Shown here piece after piece: positions 8,836 to 18,173 of a DNA stretch of 64,000 nt. Where the stretch lies: assembly GCF_024707125.1 (NCBI RefSeq), contig NZ_JANQAH010000013.1, forward strand, positions 69,501-133,500, in the 5' to 3' direction. The stretch's first letter is position 1. The number at the start of each line of letters is the position of its first letter. Origin of the DNA: Devosia sp. Its GTDB lineage: Bacteria > Pseudomonadota > Alphaproteobacteria > Rhizobiales > Devosiaceae. Below the pieces are notes generated by a model. It was not told the origin of the DNA, made no database searches, and saw nothing but the letters and a program-made list of their open reading frames with translations. A program made the position numbers and the translations under genes.

Positions 8836-11202
8836 ATGAACAAGATCGCGCAAATCTTCGAAACCCTCGAATACGGCCCCGCACCCGAAACGCCGGACCA
8901 GGCAAATGCTTGGCTCGACAGGAAAAATCGCAAGTTCGGCCACTTCATCAACGGCACTTGGACCGAGCCCGGCAAGGCCTTTGCCTCGACCAATCCGGCC
9001 AATGGCGAGAAACTCGCCGAAATCACCGACGGCACCTCTGCCGATGTCGATTTGGCCGTCAAAGCCGCCCGCGCTGCCTTCCCGCTCTGGAGTGGGCTAA
9101 GTGGTTATGAGCGTGGGAAATTTCTCTATTCCATCGCCCGGATGATCCAGAAGCACAGCCGCCTTTTCGCCGTGCTCGAAACCATGGACAACGGCAAACC
9201 CATCCGCGAAAGCCGCGATGCCGATATCCCCTTGGTAGCACGGCATTTTTACCACCACGCCGGCTGGGCCACGCACCTCGAACGCGAATTCCCCGACCAC
9301 GCCCCCTACGGTGTCTGCGGCCAGATCATCCCCTGGAATTTCCCGCTCCTGATGCTGGCCTGGAAGATCGCCCCGGCCCTCGCGGCCGGCAATACGGTCG
9401 TCCTCAAACCCGCCGAATTCACCTCGCTCACCGCGCTGCTTTTCGCTGACATCTGCGAACGCGTCGGTCTCCCCAAGGGCGTCGTCAACATCGTGACAGG
9501 CGAAGGAGATACCGGCGCGGCGTTGGTAAACCATTCTGACGTCGACAAAATCGCCTTCACCGGTTCGACCGAAGTCGGCAAGATCATCCGCGCTGCGACC
9601 GCCGGATCGGGCAAGGGCCTCTCGCTCGAACTGGGCGGCAAGTCTCCCTATATCGTCTTCGAGGACGCCGATCTCGACAGCGCCGTTGAAGGCCTGGTGG
9701 AAGCCATCTGGTTCAACCAAGGCCAGGTCTGCTGCGCCGGCTCGCGCCTCCTCGTTCAGGAATCGATCGAAGAGCGCTTCATCGCCAAGGTGAAGAAGCG
9801 CATGGCCAACCTCCGCGTCGGCGATCCCCTTGATAAATCAGTCGATATCGGCGCGCTGGTCGCCCCGGTCCAGGTCGAGCGCATCCGCGACCTGATGAAA
9901 AAGGGCGTCGCCGAAGGCGCCGTGGTCTATGAGCCCGATGGCGCTGTTCCTGCCAATGGCTGCTTCCTGAAGCCAGCCCTCGTGACCAATGTCTCGCCCG
10001 CTAACACCCTTGTGGCAGAAGAGATTTTTGGCCCGGTCCTCGTCGCCATGAGCTTCCGCACGCCCGAGGAAGCGGTGGCTCTCGCCAACAACACCCGCTA
10101 CGGCCTCGCCGCGACGCTCTGGAGCGAGAACATCAACCTCGCCCTCGACATCGCACCAAAACTGAAAGCCGGCGTCATCTGGATCAACGGCACCAACCAG
10201 TTCGACGCCGCTGTCGGTTTCGGTGGCTACAAGGAATCCGGCTACGGCCGCGAAGGTGGCCGCGAAGGGATGGGGGCTTACCTGAAACCCAAGTGGGAGA
10301 AGGACTTAAAGCCCGCTCCCGCCGCCAAGTCGGTCCCGGCCAAAGCCGCGAACCCGCTCGACGCCGGCCATCTCGACCAGACGGCCAAGATGTATATCGG
10401 CGGCAAGCAGGCACGCCCGGATAGCGGTTACAATCGCCCGGTCCACGGCGCCAAGGGCGATCTTGTCGGCGAAGTCGGCGATGGCAATCGCAAGGATATC
10501 CGCAACGCCGTCGAAGCAGCCCGCGCAGCCCTCGGCTGGGGCACGGCTGCGGCCCACTCCCGCGCGCAAGTGCTTTATTTCCTTGCCGAAAATCTGGACT
10601 ACCGTCGCGATGAGTTCGCCGCGCGCATCAAGGCACAAACGGGCGAAGATGGTACCAAGGAAGTCGACCAATCCGTCGAACGTCTCTTCGCCTTTGCCGG
10701 CTGGGCCGACAAATACGATGGCGCCGTCCACAATCCGCCCATGCGCGCCGTCGCCGCCGCCATGGTCGAACCGCTTGGTGTGATCGGTGTCGTCGCGCCC
10801 CCCTCGCGCCCGCTGCTCGGCTCCGTGGCCCTCATCGCTCCGGCTCTCGCCATGGGCAATACAGTGGTGCTGGTCCCCTCCGACCGCTCGCCGCTCTCGA
10901 TGACCGACTTCTACCAGGTGCTCGAAACCTCCGACATGCCCTCGGGCGTCGTCAACATCGTCACCGGCGAAAGCATCAGTCTTGCCAAGACTTTGGCCGA
11001 GCATGATGGCGTCGACGGCCTCTGGTTCGCCGGTCCCGCCGACGGCTCCGCCATGGTCGAAAAGGCCTCGGTCGGCAATCTCAAGCAAACCTGGACCAGC
11101 CGCGGTCTCTACTATGACCTCGCTGATCCACGTTTTGCCGGGGACTATTTCCTCGGCAAGGCAACGCAGGTGAAGAACGTCTGGATTCCCTACGGGGCCT
11201 AA
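8836..11202 (+). CDS. Double-length aldehyde dehydrogenase, second half degenerate
   Basis: The 788-residue protein contains two aldehyde dehydrogenase folds in tandem. The first (about 1-490) is complete: coenzyme motif GQIIPWNFPLLML, ELGGKSP with the general-base E265, and the nucleophile C299 in NQGQVCCAGSR. The second (about 520-788) keeps the Rossmann-like part (GVVAPPSRPLLGSVALIAPAL, NTVVLVPSD, SGVVNIVTGE) but ends without ELGGK or a GQxC cysteine, so it cannot be catalytic. GGGAGC seven bases before ATG 8836 sets the start. Its place after deoC suggests it oxidises acetaldehyde to acetate with NAD; that substrate is an inference. The degenerate half may serve oligomerisation or channelling. 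Confidence 0.9.
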   Translation: MNKIAQIFETLEYGPAPETPDQANAWLDRKNRKFGHFINGTWTEPGKAFASTNPANGEKLAEITDGTSADVDLAVKAARAAFPLWSGLSGYERGKFLYSIARMIQKHSRLFAVLETMDNGKPIRESRDADIPLVARHFYHHAGWATHLEREFPDHAPYGVCGQIIPWNFPLLMLAWKIAPALAAGNTVVLKPAEFTSLTALLFADICERVGLPKGVVNIVTGEGDTGAALVNHSDVDKIAFTGSTEVGKIIRAATAGSGKGLSLELGGKSPYIVFEDADLDSAVEGLVEAIWFNQGQVCCAGSRLLVQESIEERFIAKVKKRMANLRVGDPLDKSVDIGALVAPVQVERIRDLMKKGVAEGAVVYEPDGAVPANGCFLKPALVTNVSPANTLVAEEIFGPVLVAMSFRTPEEAVALANNTRYGLAATLWSENINLALDIAPKLKAGVIWINGTNQFDAAVGFGGYKESGYGREGGREGMGAYLKPKWEKDLKPAPAAKSVPAKAANPLDAGHLDQTAKMYIGGKQARPDSGYNRPVHGAKGDLVGEVGDGNRKDIRNAVEAARAALGWGTAAAHSRAQVLYFLAENLDYRRDEFAARIKAQTGEDGTKEVDQSVERLFAFAGWADKYDGAVHNPPMRAVAAAMVEPLGVIGVVAPPSRPLLGSVALIAPALAMGNTVVLVPSDRSPLSMTDFYQVLETSDMPSGVVNIVTGESISLAKTLAEHDGVDGLWFAGPADGSAMVEKASVGNLKQTWTSRGLYYDLADPRFAGDYFLGKATQVKNVWIPYGA

Positions 11203-11212
11203 TCCGTTCAAT

Positions 11213-11248
11213 CGGCCGGCACGTCTCGGATAGCGAGCGTGCCGGCCG
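11213..11248 (+). other. Long GC-rich hairpin upstream of deoA
   Basis: CGGCCGGCACG and its exact complement CGTGCCGGCCG enclose a nested CTCG/CGAG stem with a five-base loop, giving roughly 15 paired bases and a single bulged T. It lies 11 bases after the aldehyde dehydrogenase stop and about 107 bases before deoA. There is no following T run, so it is more likely an mRNA stability or processing element than a terminator. Confidence 0.65.
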
Positions 11249-11354
11249 GAGCCCCGTAGACAAATCGAGCTGAAACTCGAAGCAACACCTGTCCCGCGTT
11301 AGGCGGTGGGGAGGGGTGGAGCAACAAGCGCGCAAATCGCAAAGGGCCGGAAAA

Positions 11355-12677
11355 ATGGTCTTTCTCCCCCAGGAAGTGATCCTCAGGAAGCGCAATGGCG
11401 AAAAGCTTCCCAAGGAAGATATCGCCCGCTTCATCGCCGGCTTCGCCGAAGGCACCGTGTCTCACGCGCAGGCCGCCGCCTTCGCCATGGCAGTCTATTT
11501 TCAGGACATGAGCATGGATGAGCGCGTGGCGCTCACCCTCGCCATGCGCGATAGCGGCACCGTGCTCGATTGGTCCGACCTCGATGGCCCGGTGGCCGAC
11601 AAGCACTCAACCGGCGGCGTCGGCGACAATGTCTCGCTAATGCTCGCGCCGATACTCGCTGCCCTCGGCATTTACGTGCCGATGATTTCCGGCCGTGGCC
11701 TCGGCCATACGGGCGGCACGCTCGACAAGTTCGATTCCATCCCCGGCTACCAGACCCAGCCGGACAATGCTCTGTTTCGCGCTGCGGTAAGAGAGGCCGG
11801 CTGCGCCATTATCGGCCAGACCGCCGACCTCGCTCCAGCCGACAAGACGCTCTACGCCATTCGCGACGTCACGGGCACGGTCGAATCCATTTCGCTGATC
11901 ACCGCCTCGATCCTCTCGAAAAAGCTCGCTGCCGGCCTCGGCGCGCTGATCCTCGACGTGAAAACCGGTTCCGGCGCCTTCATGCCGACGCTTGAGGCGT
12001 CACGCGATCTGGCCAAAAGCCTCGTCAGCGTCGCCAATGGCGCAGGCCTCAAAACCGGCGCCCTGATCACCGACATGAACGAGCCGCTTGCCAGCGCCGC
12101 GGGCAATGGCCTCGAAATCCGCAACGCAGTCGATTTTCTCACCGGCGCGCATCAGGACATCCGCCTCAAGGAAGTTACCCTGGCCCTCTGCGCCGAGGTC
12201 GTCCTGATGACGGGCGCCGCCCAAGACATTGGCGCGGCGCGGTCCAAGGTCGAGCAAGCACTCGATAGCGGCCAGGCGCTCGAACAGTTCTCCAAAATGG
12301 TAACAGTCCTCGGTGGACCCTTCGACTTCGCCGAGCGCATGGATGGTTATCTCACCCCGGCCCCGATCATCCGTGATGTCTTTGCCGAAGGGCAGGGGAC
12401 TGTGGCCGAAATCAACACGCGCGGCGTCGGCATGGCGGTTGTGGCCCTTGGCGGCGGCCGCACGACACCAACCGACAGGATCGATCATCGTGTCGGTTTC
12501 GATCGCCTCCTCGGCCTCGGCGCCAAGGTAGACAGCCAGACACCCATCGCCCGCATCCACGCGCGCGACGAGGCTTCGGCAATCGATGCGGAAGCGCGTC
12601 TACGTGCCGTCTATCGCTTTGGTGCGGCCACGCCAGAATTCCCGCTCATCGCTGACCGCATCGCCCCAACGGAGTAA
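11355..12677 (+). CDS. deoA: Thymidine phosphorylase
   Basis: A 440-residue enzyme converting thymidine or deoxyuridine plus phosphate to the base and deoxyribose 1-phosphate. The alignment to E. coli DeoA is clear from the start ([15 protein letters not shown]) onward: [18 protein letters not shown] (phosphate loop), [37 protein letters not shown] and [11 protein letters not shown]. The frame opens upstream at GTG 11316, but ATG 11355 matches the family start and follows AAGGG. It feeds DeoB encoded four bases downstream. Confidence 0.95.
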   Translation: MVFLPQEVILRKRNGEKLPKEDIARFIAGFAEGTVSHAQAAAFAMAVYFQDMSMDERVALTLAMRDSGTVLDWSDLDGPVADKHSTGGVGDNVSLMLAPILAALGIYVPMISGRGLGHTGGTLDKFDSIPGYQTQPDNALFRAAVREAGCAIIGQTADLAPADKTLYAIRDVTGTVESISLITASILSKKLAAGLGALILDVKTGSGAFMPTLEASRDLAKSLVSVANGAGLKTGALITDMNEPLASAAGNGLEIRNAVDFLTGAHQDIRLKEVTLALCAEVVLMTGAAQDIGAARSKVEQALDSGQALEQFSKMVTVLGGPFDFAERMDGYLTPAPIIRDVFAEGQGTVAEINTRGVGMAVVALGGGRTTPTDRIDHRVGFDRLLGLGAKVDSQTPIARIHARDEASAIDAEARLRAVYRFGAATPEFPLIADRIAPTE

Positions 12678-12681
12678 ATCT

Positions 12682-13899
12682 ATGCCCCGCGCCATTGTCT
12701 GCCTTCTCGACAGCGTCGGTATCGGCGGTGCGCCCGATGCTGCCGCCTATGGCGATGTCGGCTCCAACACTGCCGGCCACATCGCCGAATGGGCGGCGGC
12801 GGGAAAGGCTGATCGCCCAGGCCTGCGCTCCGGTCCGCTCCATGTTCCGAATATGGATGCGATGGGCCTTGGGGCTGCCATCAAACTATCGACCGGCGTT
12901 CTGCCACCCGGCCTTTCCGACACGCCCAAGGGCGGCCGTTTCGGTGTCGGTCGCGAGGTTTCCAAGGGCAAGGACACGCCTTCGGGTCACTGGGAAATTG
13001 CCGGTGTTCCCGTCCCCTTCGACTGGGGCTACTTTCCGCAGACGGAGCCAACCTTTCCGCCCGAGCTCATCGAAGAGTTCATCCGCCGCGCCAATCTGCC
13101 GGGCATTTTGGGCGACAAGCACGCCTCTGGCACGACTGTTATCGCCGAGCTGGGCGAAGAGCACATCCGCACTGGCAAGCCGATTTGCTACACATCCATC
13201 GACTCTGTCTTCCAGATCGCTGCGCACGAAAGCCATTTCGGGCTCGAGCGGCTCTACGAGATCTGCAAGATCGCCTTCGAACTGACCGCGCCGCTCAATA
13301 TCGGTCGCGTCATTGCCCGCCCCTTCATTGGTGAAACCGCCGAAACCTTCAAGCGCACTGGCAATCGCCGCGATTTCGCGATCTCGCCACCCGAACCGAC
13401 CCTGCTCGATCGCAACGAAGCGGCTGGAAATCAGGTCTACGCGATCGGCAAAATCTCGGACATCTATGCCGGCTCCGGCGTAACCCATAAGCTGAAAGGC
13501 ACCGGCATTCCGCAGCTCTTCGACAAGACGCTCGAAGCCATGGAAATGGCTGCGGACCGCGCTTTCATCATGACCAATTTCGTCGATTTCGACTCTGAAT
13601 ATGGCCATCGCCGCGACGTGCCCGGCTATGCCGCTGCGCTCGAACTCTTCGACTCGCGCCTGCCCGAACTGATCGCAAAAATGCGCCATGACGATCTGCT
13701 CATCCTGACGGCCGATCACGGCAATGATCCAACCTGGCCGGGCACCGATCATACCCGCGAACAGGTGCCGATCCTGGTCTTTTCCCCAGCCCTGCCCAAG
13801 GGGGAGATTGGCATTCGCCCAACCTTCGCAGATATTGGCGAAAGCATAGCCGCTTGGCTCGGCCTCGCGCCCGGCCGCCACGGCAAATCTTTCCTGTAA
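12682..13899 (+). CDS. deoB: Phosphopentomutase
   Basis: This 405-residue manganese enzyme of the alkaline-phosphatase superfamily interconverts (deoxy)ribose 1-phosphate and 5-phosphate, linking the phosphorylases to DeoC. The N-terminal metal motif [14 protein letters not shown], the phosphothreonine region [13 protein letters not shown], and the C-terminal metal residues [14 protein letters not shown] and [19 protein letters not shown] are all present. GGAG seven bases before ATG 12682 sets the start; the frame is open further upstream inside deoA but those codons do not match the family. Confidence 0.96.
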   Translation: MPRAIVCLLDSVGIGGAPDAAAYGDVGSNTAGHIAEWAAAGKADRPGLRSGPLHVPNMDAMGLGAAIKLSTGVLPPGLSDTPKGGRFGVGREVSKGKDTPSGHWEIAGVPVPFDWGYFPQTEPTFPPELIEEFIRRANLPGILGDKHASGTTVIAELGEEHIRTGKPICYTSIDSVFQIAAHESHFGLERLYEICKIAFELTAPLNIGRVIARPFIGETAETFKRTGNRRDFAISPPEPTLLDRNEAAGNQVYAIGKISDIYAGSGVTHKLKGTGIPQLFDKTLEAMEMAADRAFIMTNFVDFDSEYGHRRDVPGYAAALELFDSRLPELIAKMRHDDLLILTADHGNDPTWPGTDHTREQVPILVFSPALPKGEIGIRPTFADIGESIAAWLGLAPGRHGKSFL

Positions 13900-13903
13900 T
13901 TGA

Positions 13904-13949
13904 GCGTTTCCAGCAAAAAGTGGCAGCCGGTTTTGCGGTTCGGAAACGC
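13904..13949. repeat. Dispersed hyphomicrobial intergenic element GCGTTTCC...GGAAACGC
   Basis: GCGTTTCC and its exact complement lie 30 bases apart, with AGCAAAAAGTGG and CGGTTTTGCGG between them. I recognise this as a short element found repeatedly between genes in Rhizobium, Brucella and relatives. It sits five bases after the deoB stop and 24 bases before upp. Function unknown; it supports the taxonomic placement. Confidence 0.7.
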
Positions 13950-13973
13950 GGCGAAAAAACAAAGGTGATCGAT

Positions 13974-14615
13974 ATGAGCAAGATGGTTGGCAATGTCACG
14001 GTCATCGATCACCCGCTGATCCAGCACAAGCTGACGATCATGCGCAACAAGGAGACCTCCATCGCCGGCTTCCGGCGGCTCCTGCGCGAAATCGCTCACC
14101 TGATGTGCTACGAAGTCACGCGCGATCTGGAACTGGAAATGATCCCGATCGAGACGCCGATGTCGGCGATGGACTCGCCGGCGATCAAGGGCAAGAAGCT
14201 GGTCTTCGCCTCGATCCTGCGCGCCGGCAATGGTCTCCTCGATGGCATGCTCGACCTCGTCCCAGCCGCGCGCGTCGCCCATATCGGCATCTATCGCGAC
14301 CACGAGACGCTTGAGCCGGTCGAATACTATTTCAAGGCGCCGTCCAATCTCGAAGACCGCCTGATCATCGTGGTCGACCCCATGCTGGCGACGGGCAATT
14401 CTGCAACCGCCGCAATGGAAAAGCTCAAGGAGCGCGGCGCCAACAATATCCGCTTCCTGTGCCTCCTGGCGGCGCCCGAAGGCATCAAGAACTTCTCGGC
14501 CGCGCATCCCGATGTGCCCATCTACACCGCATCGATCGACAGCCATCTCAACGAGAAGGGCTACATCATTCCCGGTCTTGGCGATGCCGGCGATCGCATG
14601 TACGGCACCAAGTAG
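13974..14615 (+). CDS. upp: Uracil phosphoribosyltransferase
   Basis: A 213-residue cytoplasmic enzyme making UMP from uracil and PRPP, so it salvages the uracil released by DeoA. The PRPP-binding motif is [16 protein letters not shown]; other landmarks are [49 protein letters not shown] and the C-terminal [13 protein letters not shown] that contacts uracil. The frame is open from 13854, but ATG 13974 with AAAGGTG upstream fits the family start ([17 protein letters not shown]). Confidence 0.96.
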   Translation: MSKMVGNVTVIDHPLIQHKLTIMRNKETSIAGFRRLLREIAHLMCYEVTRDLELEMIPIETPMSAMDSPAIKGKKLVFASILRAGNGLLDGMLDLVPAARVAHIGIYRDHETLEPVEYYFKAPSNLEDRLIIVVDPMLATGNSATAAMEKLKERGANNIRFLCLLAAPEGIKNFSAAHPDVPIYTASIDSHLNEKGYIIPGLGDAGDRMYGTK

Positions 14616-14682
14616 CAGTCCCGCGCGCGAAAGGCGCGGGGCTCTCTCGTTGCTCGCCCAGCCCAAACCAAGAGATCAAAAT

Positions 14683-15078
14683 ATGGCCAAGCTCGCCCAT
14701 TCGATGATCCGCGTCATCGATGAAGACCGCTCCGTTGACTTCTATCGCCGCACCTTCGGGCTCGAAATCGTCAATCGCATCGAATTTGCCGACTTCACCC
14801 TAGTCTACCTGGCCCAAGAACTCGATGGCTTCGAGCTTGAACTGACCATCAATCATGGCCGCACCGAGCCCTACAATCTCGGCGATGGCTATGGGCACCT
14901 CGCGGTTGTCGTCGACAACCTCCAGGCCGAGTATGACCGCTTCACCGCCGAGGGTTTCGCCGTCGGCAAGATCGTGGATTTCAAGAACGGCAATGTGCCG
15001 GTGGCGCGCTTCTTCTTTGCCACGGACCCAGACGGCTACAAGATTGAAGTCATCCAGAAGGGCGGCCGCTTCCAGTAG
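14683..15078 (+). CDS. Glyoxalase I-like protein (VOC superfamily)
   Basis: A 131-residue protein of the lactoylglutathione lyase type, which isomerises the methylglyoxal-glutathione hemithioacetal. Putative metal ligands align with E. coli GloA: H6 (KLAHSMIRV), E53 (in FELELT), H72 (GYGHLAVVV) and E122 (YKIEVIQKG). The length is normal. A substrate other than methylglyoxal is possible, but all four ligand positions are conserved. It is the last gene before a strong terminator and could belong to the salvage transcript, where triose phosphate from DeoC would make methylglyoxal detoxification useful (inference). Confidence 0.85.
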   Translation: MAKLAHSMIRVIDEDRSVDFYRRTFGLEIVNRIEFADFTLVYLAQELDGFELELTINHGRTEPYNLGDGYGHLAVVVDNLQAEYDRFTAEGFAVGKIVDFKNGNVPVARFFFATDPDGYKIEVIQKGGRFQ

Positions 15079-15101
15079 CCGTTCCGCAGTCCCAAATGAA
15101 A

Positions 15102-15130
15102 AACCCCGGATCGCTCCGGGGTTCTTTTTT
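15102..15130 (+). terminator. Rho-independent terminator after the salvage block
   Basis: A nine-base stem (AACCCCGGA / TCCGGGGTT) with loop TCGC is followed by CTTTTTT. It ends the plus-strand run and lies against the 3' end of the convergent HAD gene. Confidence 0.9.
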
Positions 15131-15750
15131 CATTTTGCCTTGAGCGGCAGGCCGAGGGCAATCAGTTCGGCGCGCAACTGTGCCGGCTCCTTGAAATGGA
15201 TGCCATGCATGCCGAACTTGCGGGCGGCGACGATATTGGGCTCGTTGTCATCGATGAAGACACAGCTATCGGGCGCAAAGCCGTAGCGTTCGCAGAAGAC
15301 GCGATAGATGCGCGGATCGGGCTTTACCAGGCCCTCAAGGCCCGAAACGATGACGCCGTCGAACTTTTCGAGGAAGGGCCATTCGCCGAGGCAGCTCACC
15401 CACTTCTCCCAGGAGAAGTTGGTGATGGCAAAGGTCGGAATATCCTGCTCGATCAGCTCGTTGTGGATGTCCACCGTACCGTGGATGAAATCGCCGAGCG
15501 TTTCCTTCCAGCGCAGATCAAAAGCCTGGATTTCGCGCCAGTACTTCGGGAAGCGCGTAATCAGCTTGGCAACGCCCTCGGCATAGATTTCGCCGGCGTC
15601 GAATTCGAGGTTCCAGTCGCCGGTGCAAATGTTCTGGTGGAACCAGAGCGCGTCCTCTTCACTCTCGAAGAGCTTGCGGAACAGGTACATCGGGTTCCAG
15701 TCGACGAAAACGCCGCCCAGGTCGAAGACAGGGATGATGGTGTCGTTCAT
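15130..15750 (-). CDS. HAD family (IA) hydrolase
   Basis: A 206-residue haloacid-dehalogenase-like phosphatase. Motif I is PVFDLGGVFVDW with the nucleophile D10 (the LGG variant typical of the YihX/epoxide-hydrolase-like HAD group), motif II is ITNFS, motif III is the lysine in GLVKPDPRIY, and motif IV is CVFIDDNEPN. Substrate unknown; small sugar phosphates are usual for this group. ATG at 15750 fits the family start (MNDTIIPVFDLGG). It is convergent with the glyoxalase gene and shares the terminator region. Confidence 0.88.
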   Translation of the reverse strand: MNDTIIPVFDLGGVFVDWNPMYLFRKLFESEEDALWFHQNICTGDWNLEFDAGEIYAEGVAKLITRFPKYWREIQAFDLRWKETLGDFIHGTVDIHNELIEQDIPTFAITNFSWEKWVSCLGEWPFLEKFDGVIVSGLEGLVKPDPRIYRVFCERYGFAPDSCVFIDDNEPNIVAARKFGMHGIHFKEPAQLRAELIALGLPLKAK

Positions 15751-15826
15751 GCTCGTGATGGGGTCGGAGAAAGGAGCTTCGCTTGTGGCACGGCCGTGGC
15801 AGGGCGGCAAGCTTTGGTGGGGGGCG

Positions 15827-16405
15827 CTAGTTCACCGTAATGGTGCCGCCAAAGCGCGGCATGAACAGCGCCGAGCGATGCAGGTCGAGCTCGTTCTTGA
15901 AGACTACGCCCAGGAGAGGGCGGTAGCTATAGCGCGTTTCCGCGGCGATCACGGTCTGACCAGTGGCGATGGCGATCATTTCCTCAGGCAGGGCATACGG
16001 CGCGTCTTCGGAAGCGTCGGGCACCTCGATCGACAGCACGTTGTTTTCGAAGTGGGCCGACCAGGCAATCGTGGCTTCACCTTGATCGGAAACGGAAACG
16101 GCCGTTACCGTTTGAACGAGCTTTGACACGTCATAGGGCGCCATGATGCTGGCCGCAGCATCGAAATAGTCGTCCAACTGGGCCCGAGGAAGTGTCTTGT
16201 TGGCGCGGGCGACGAGGTCGCCCAGTGCACCAGCTACAGATTGCACCTTGCGATCGGCGGTCAGCAGGGCGGCCGCCTCCGTACAGCCGAGATAGACGCT
16301 GAGCATGAGTGGCACGACCAGTGCGAATTCGACTGCCGCTACGCCAGTCTCCCGTCGCAAAAATGCTCGCAGTGTGTCGAGGAAACCTTTTCCAGCCGGG
16401 CGCAT
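15827..16405 (-). CDS. TadE/TadG-type pseudopilin
   Basis: A 192-residue protein with a basic head and the pseudopilin cleavage motif G-VAAV-EF (RRETGVAAVEFALVVPLML) followed by one hydrophobic helix, then a mainly beta periplasmic part. In Tad systems such proteins are processed by the CpaA/TadV peptidase and help pilus assembly. ATG 16405 overlaps the tadE stop in TGATG, showing a two-gene operon. It is about the length of TadE rather than of a full TadG with a von Willebrand domain. Confidence 0.82.
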   Translation of the reverse strand: MRPAGKGFLDTLRAFLRRETGVAAVEFALVVPLMLSVYLGCTEAAALLTADRKVQSVAGALGDLVARANKTLPRAQLDDYFDAAASIMAPYDVSKLVQTVTAVSVSDQGEATIAWSAHFENNVLSIEVPDASEDAPYALPEEMIAIATGQTVIAAETRYSYRPLLGVVFKNELDLHRSALFMPRFGGTITVN

Positions 16406-16933
16406 CAAAAGGGCTCGTTTCGGAAAACGGTGGCAGCGCTCAGGAGCGCCCGTCCATCCGGAAGCCTGTTGGGAGAGTAGGGGAACTGCAGGAGGGAAGG
16501 GTAGCGGTAGTGAACCTGCACGAGGACCACACTTGATGACCCGCCGGGGGTCCAGACTTCCGGATCCGTCCAGTCGCAATCTTTTTCGCAGGTAAGGTCG
16601 AGCGGGATGGAATAGTCAGCCGATTGGAAATCGTCGATCTGTCGCACGGTGACATGCATGTCGGCACAATCGCCGAACAGGCCATAAAGCCGGTCGCAAA
16701 CGGTTTTCTTGTAAGTGTCAACTGTCCAGCGATCCTGCTGGGCCTGACCGACGCGAATGCTGCGGCTGGCGTCATAGACGCTGCTTTCCATCACCTGGGC
16801 GGCAAAAAACTGCAGGGAGGTTTCGAGGATGGCCGTCAGAATGGCGAAGAAGATCGGCGCCAGAATGGCAAATTCGATCATCGTCGCCCCGCGCGTATCG
16901 CGCGCCAGGGGATTTGAGCCGCCAGCGTGACAT
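16405..16933 (-). pseudogene. TadE-type pseudopilin, apparent +1 frameshift near the 5' end
   Basis: The body of the gene is open from ATG 16881 and encodes MIEFAILAPIFFAIL..., a pseudopilin helix and periplasmic domain. That start lacks the basic head and the glycine of the G-XXXX-EF cleavage site. A better start, ATG 16933 preceded by AGGAACGAGG, gives MSRWRLKS and then runs out of frame at a run of four C on the coding strand (genome G 16908-16911). With three C the two parts join as MSRWRLKSLARDTRGATMIEF, a textbook TadE N-terminus of about 175 residues in all. Either an indel error or a real lesion; a CTG start in the second frame is a weaker explanation. Confidence 0.8.
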
Positions 16934-17055
16934 GCCTCGTTCCTGTCCGGGGAAAGCTGGTTGCCTTCCTTATGGCCTGGGAACTTGACGTTTCAACGCT
17001 AAGGCTTCGTTAGTATGCCGATACAAATGCAGCGGCTGGTTAAGCAAACCTTGCT

Positions 17056-17499
17056 CTAATTGGTGGCCGACTGAACCAGTTGCGACGACGCCAGCGCCTG
17101 GCTGGTGAAGCCATTGTCATCGCCCATCATGACGGTCGGCTGACAGACGGGCGCGCAGGCAAGCGTAGTTCGCATTTGCCCCTGATAGACCGTCGTTACG
17201 CCAGCCTGCATCTGAACGACCTCGATAAGCGTGTCGGCAATGGGTTCGCCAAGGCTGTCGAGCACGATGAGATTGGTCTGGCCATAGCTCTTGCCGGTCA
17301 GGATCAGGGTCTGCGGGTCCTGGATGGTGACATCGGCAATGCCCGGATTTCCGACGATCACAGTGGCAGCGGGGGCGCTGATGCGCAGCACGCGGGCCAT
17401 GTTCACCTTCACATCGATGGGGGCACTGTCCTGGGCCACTGCCGTGGCGGCGCCGAGAAGGACGAGGCCAAGGCCTGTAAGGAAAGAAAGGCGAAACAT
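17056..17499 (-). CDS. Stand-alone pilus-assembly (secretin N-domain) protein
   Basis: A 147-residue secreted protein. Residues 1-22 are a signal peptide (MFRLSFLTGLGLVLLGAATA), followed by one domain of the type found at the N-terminus of CpaC (KVNMARVLRISAPAATVIVG, NPGIADVTIQDPQTLILTG, TNLIVLDSLGEPIAD). The C-terminal 40 residues are low in structure with a CAPVC pair. It has no secretin channel domain. It may seat on the CpaC ring or its lipoprotein partner (inference). ATG 17499 follows GGGTGGG; the frame is open a further 18 codons upstream, but the signal peptide argues for 17499. Confidence 0.78.
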   Translation of the reverse strand: MFRLSFLTGLGLVLLGAATAVAQDSAPIDVKVNMARVLRISAPAATVIVGNPGIADVTIQDPQTLILTGKSYGQTNLIVLDSLGEPIADTLIEVVQMQAGVTTVYQGQMRTTLACAPVCQPTVMMGDDNGFTSQALASSQLVQSATN

Positions 17500-17843
17500 T
17501 GGACCCACCCGCACGGAAACTCGAATCCAAGGATCGCGCGGAATGGTAAACACTTGGCAAACGAGGGGGTTTTGATGTGGATAAGAATAGAGGAAAGTGC
17601 ACTCAAGTTGTTGAACGGTAATTCAAAACAACGCCGTGCGAGGTGTGGAGTGAATGCGTTCTGTCGAATGCAATCGATCTCGTTAATTCGTTGAAAAGCA
17701 TAGATTTTTTTAGAAGAAATCGCATGGTTGGAAATACTTCGATTAACGTATTCGCAATCAGTGCTGGCTAGTCTGAACCCATCTTCGCTGTGTGACTGGC
17801 CGTGAGGCGTCACTCGAGGACGTGTAAAAAAGGAGCCTGGGAC
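17500..17843. promoter_or_regulatory. Divergent intergenic region upstream of the first flp gene
   Basis: 344 bases without a gene, clearly more A+T-rich than the surroundings between about 17570 and 17770 (for example TTTTTTTAGAAGAAAT). It must hold the promoters of the pilus N-domain gene and of flp, but I cannot assign -35/-10 boxes with confidence. AAGGAG at 17830-17835 is the flp ribosome binding site. Confidence 0.5.
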
Positions 17844-18053
17844 ATGAACATTTTCGCACGTTTCGCGCAGGACGAATCCGGCGCCACTGCAATCGAATAC
17901 GGCCTCATCGCCGCTCTTATCTCTGTTGTGATCATCGGTGCCGTCGCCGCGCTGGGCGGCTCGCTCACCAGCGTGTTCAACGACATCAGTACATGTTTGG
18001 GTGACGCGGAAGCTTGTGCCGCTGCCAATCAGGCCCCCCCTGCTGGCGGCTAA
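17844..18053 (+). CDS. Flp/PilA-type pilin, major candidate
   Basis: A 69-residue type IVb prepilin. The leader MNIFARFAQDESG is cut after G13 by CpaA, exposing ATAIEYGLIAALISVVIIGA with the E5-Y6 pair of Flp pilins. The mature chain is one long helix followed by a short tail containing two cysteines (TCLGDAEAC) and ending APPAGG; the pair could form a disulfide loop. AAGGAG gives strong translation initiation, and a terminator follows directly, so this gene can be made in excess of the downstream genes. That fits the major pilin. Confidence 0.93.
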   Translation: MNIFARFAQDESGATAIEYGLIAALISVVIIGAVAALGGSLTSVFNDISTCLGDAEACAAANQAPPAGG

Positions 18054-18092
18054 GCGCCTCGCTGCATAGCAGTGTTATCGTGATCTGATCGG

Positions 18093-18121
18093 GAAGGCCT
18101 CCATTGGGGGCCTTCTTTTTT
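18093..18121 (+). terminator. Terminator between the two flp genes
   Basis: A ten-pair stem (GAAGGCCTCC / GGGGGCCTTC, one G-U pair) with a three-base loop is followed by TTTTTT. It should end most flp transcripts and so separate major pilin output from the assembly genes. Confidence 0.88.
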
Positions 18122-18173
18122 CTATTGCTTAACAATTGCCCCCTAATATTTGGCCCGGATAGCCTGGGTGGCC

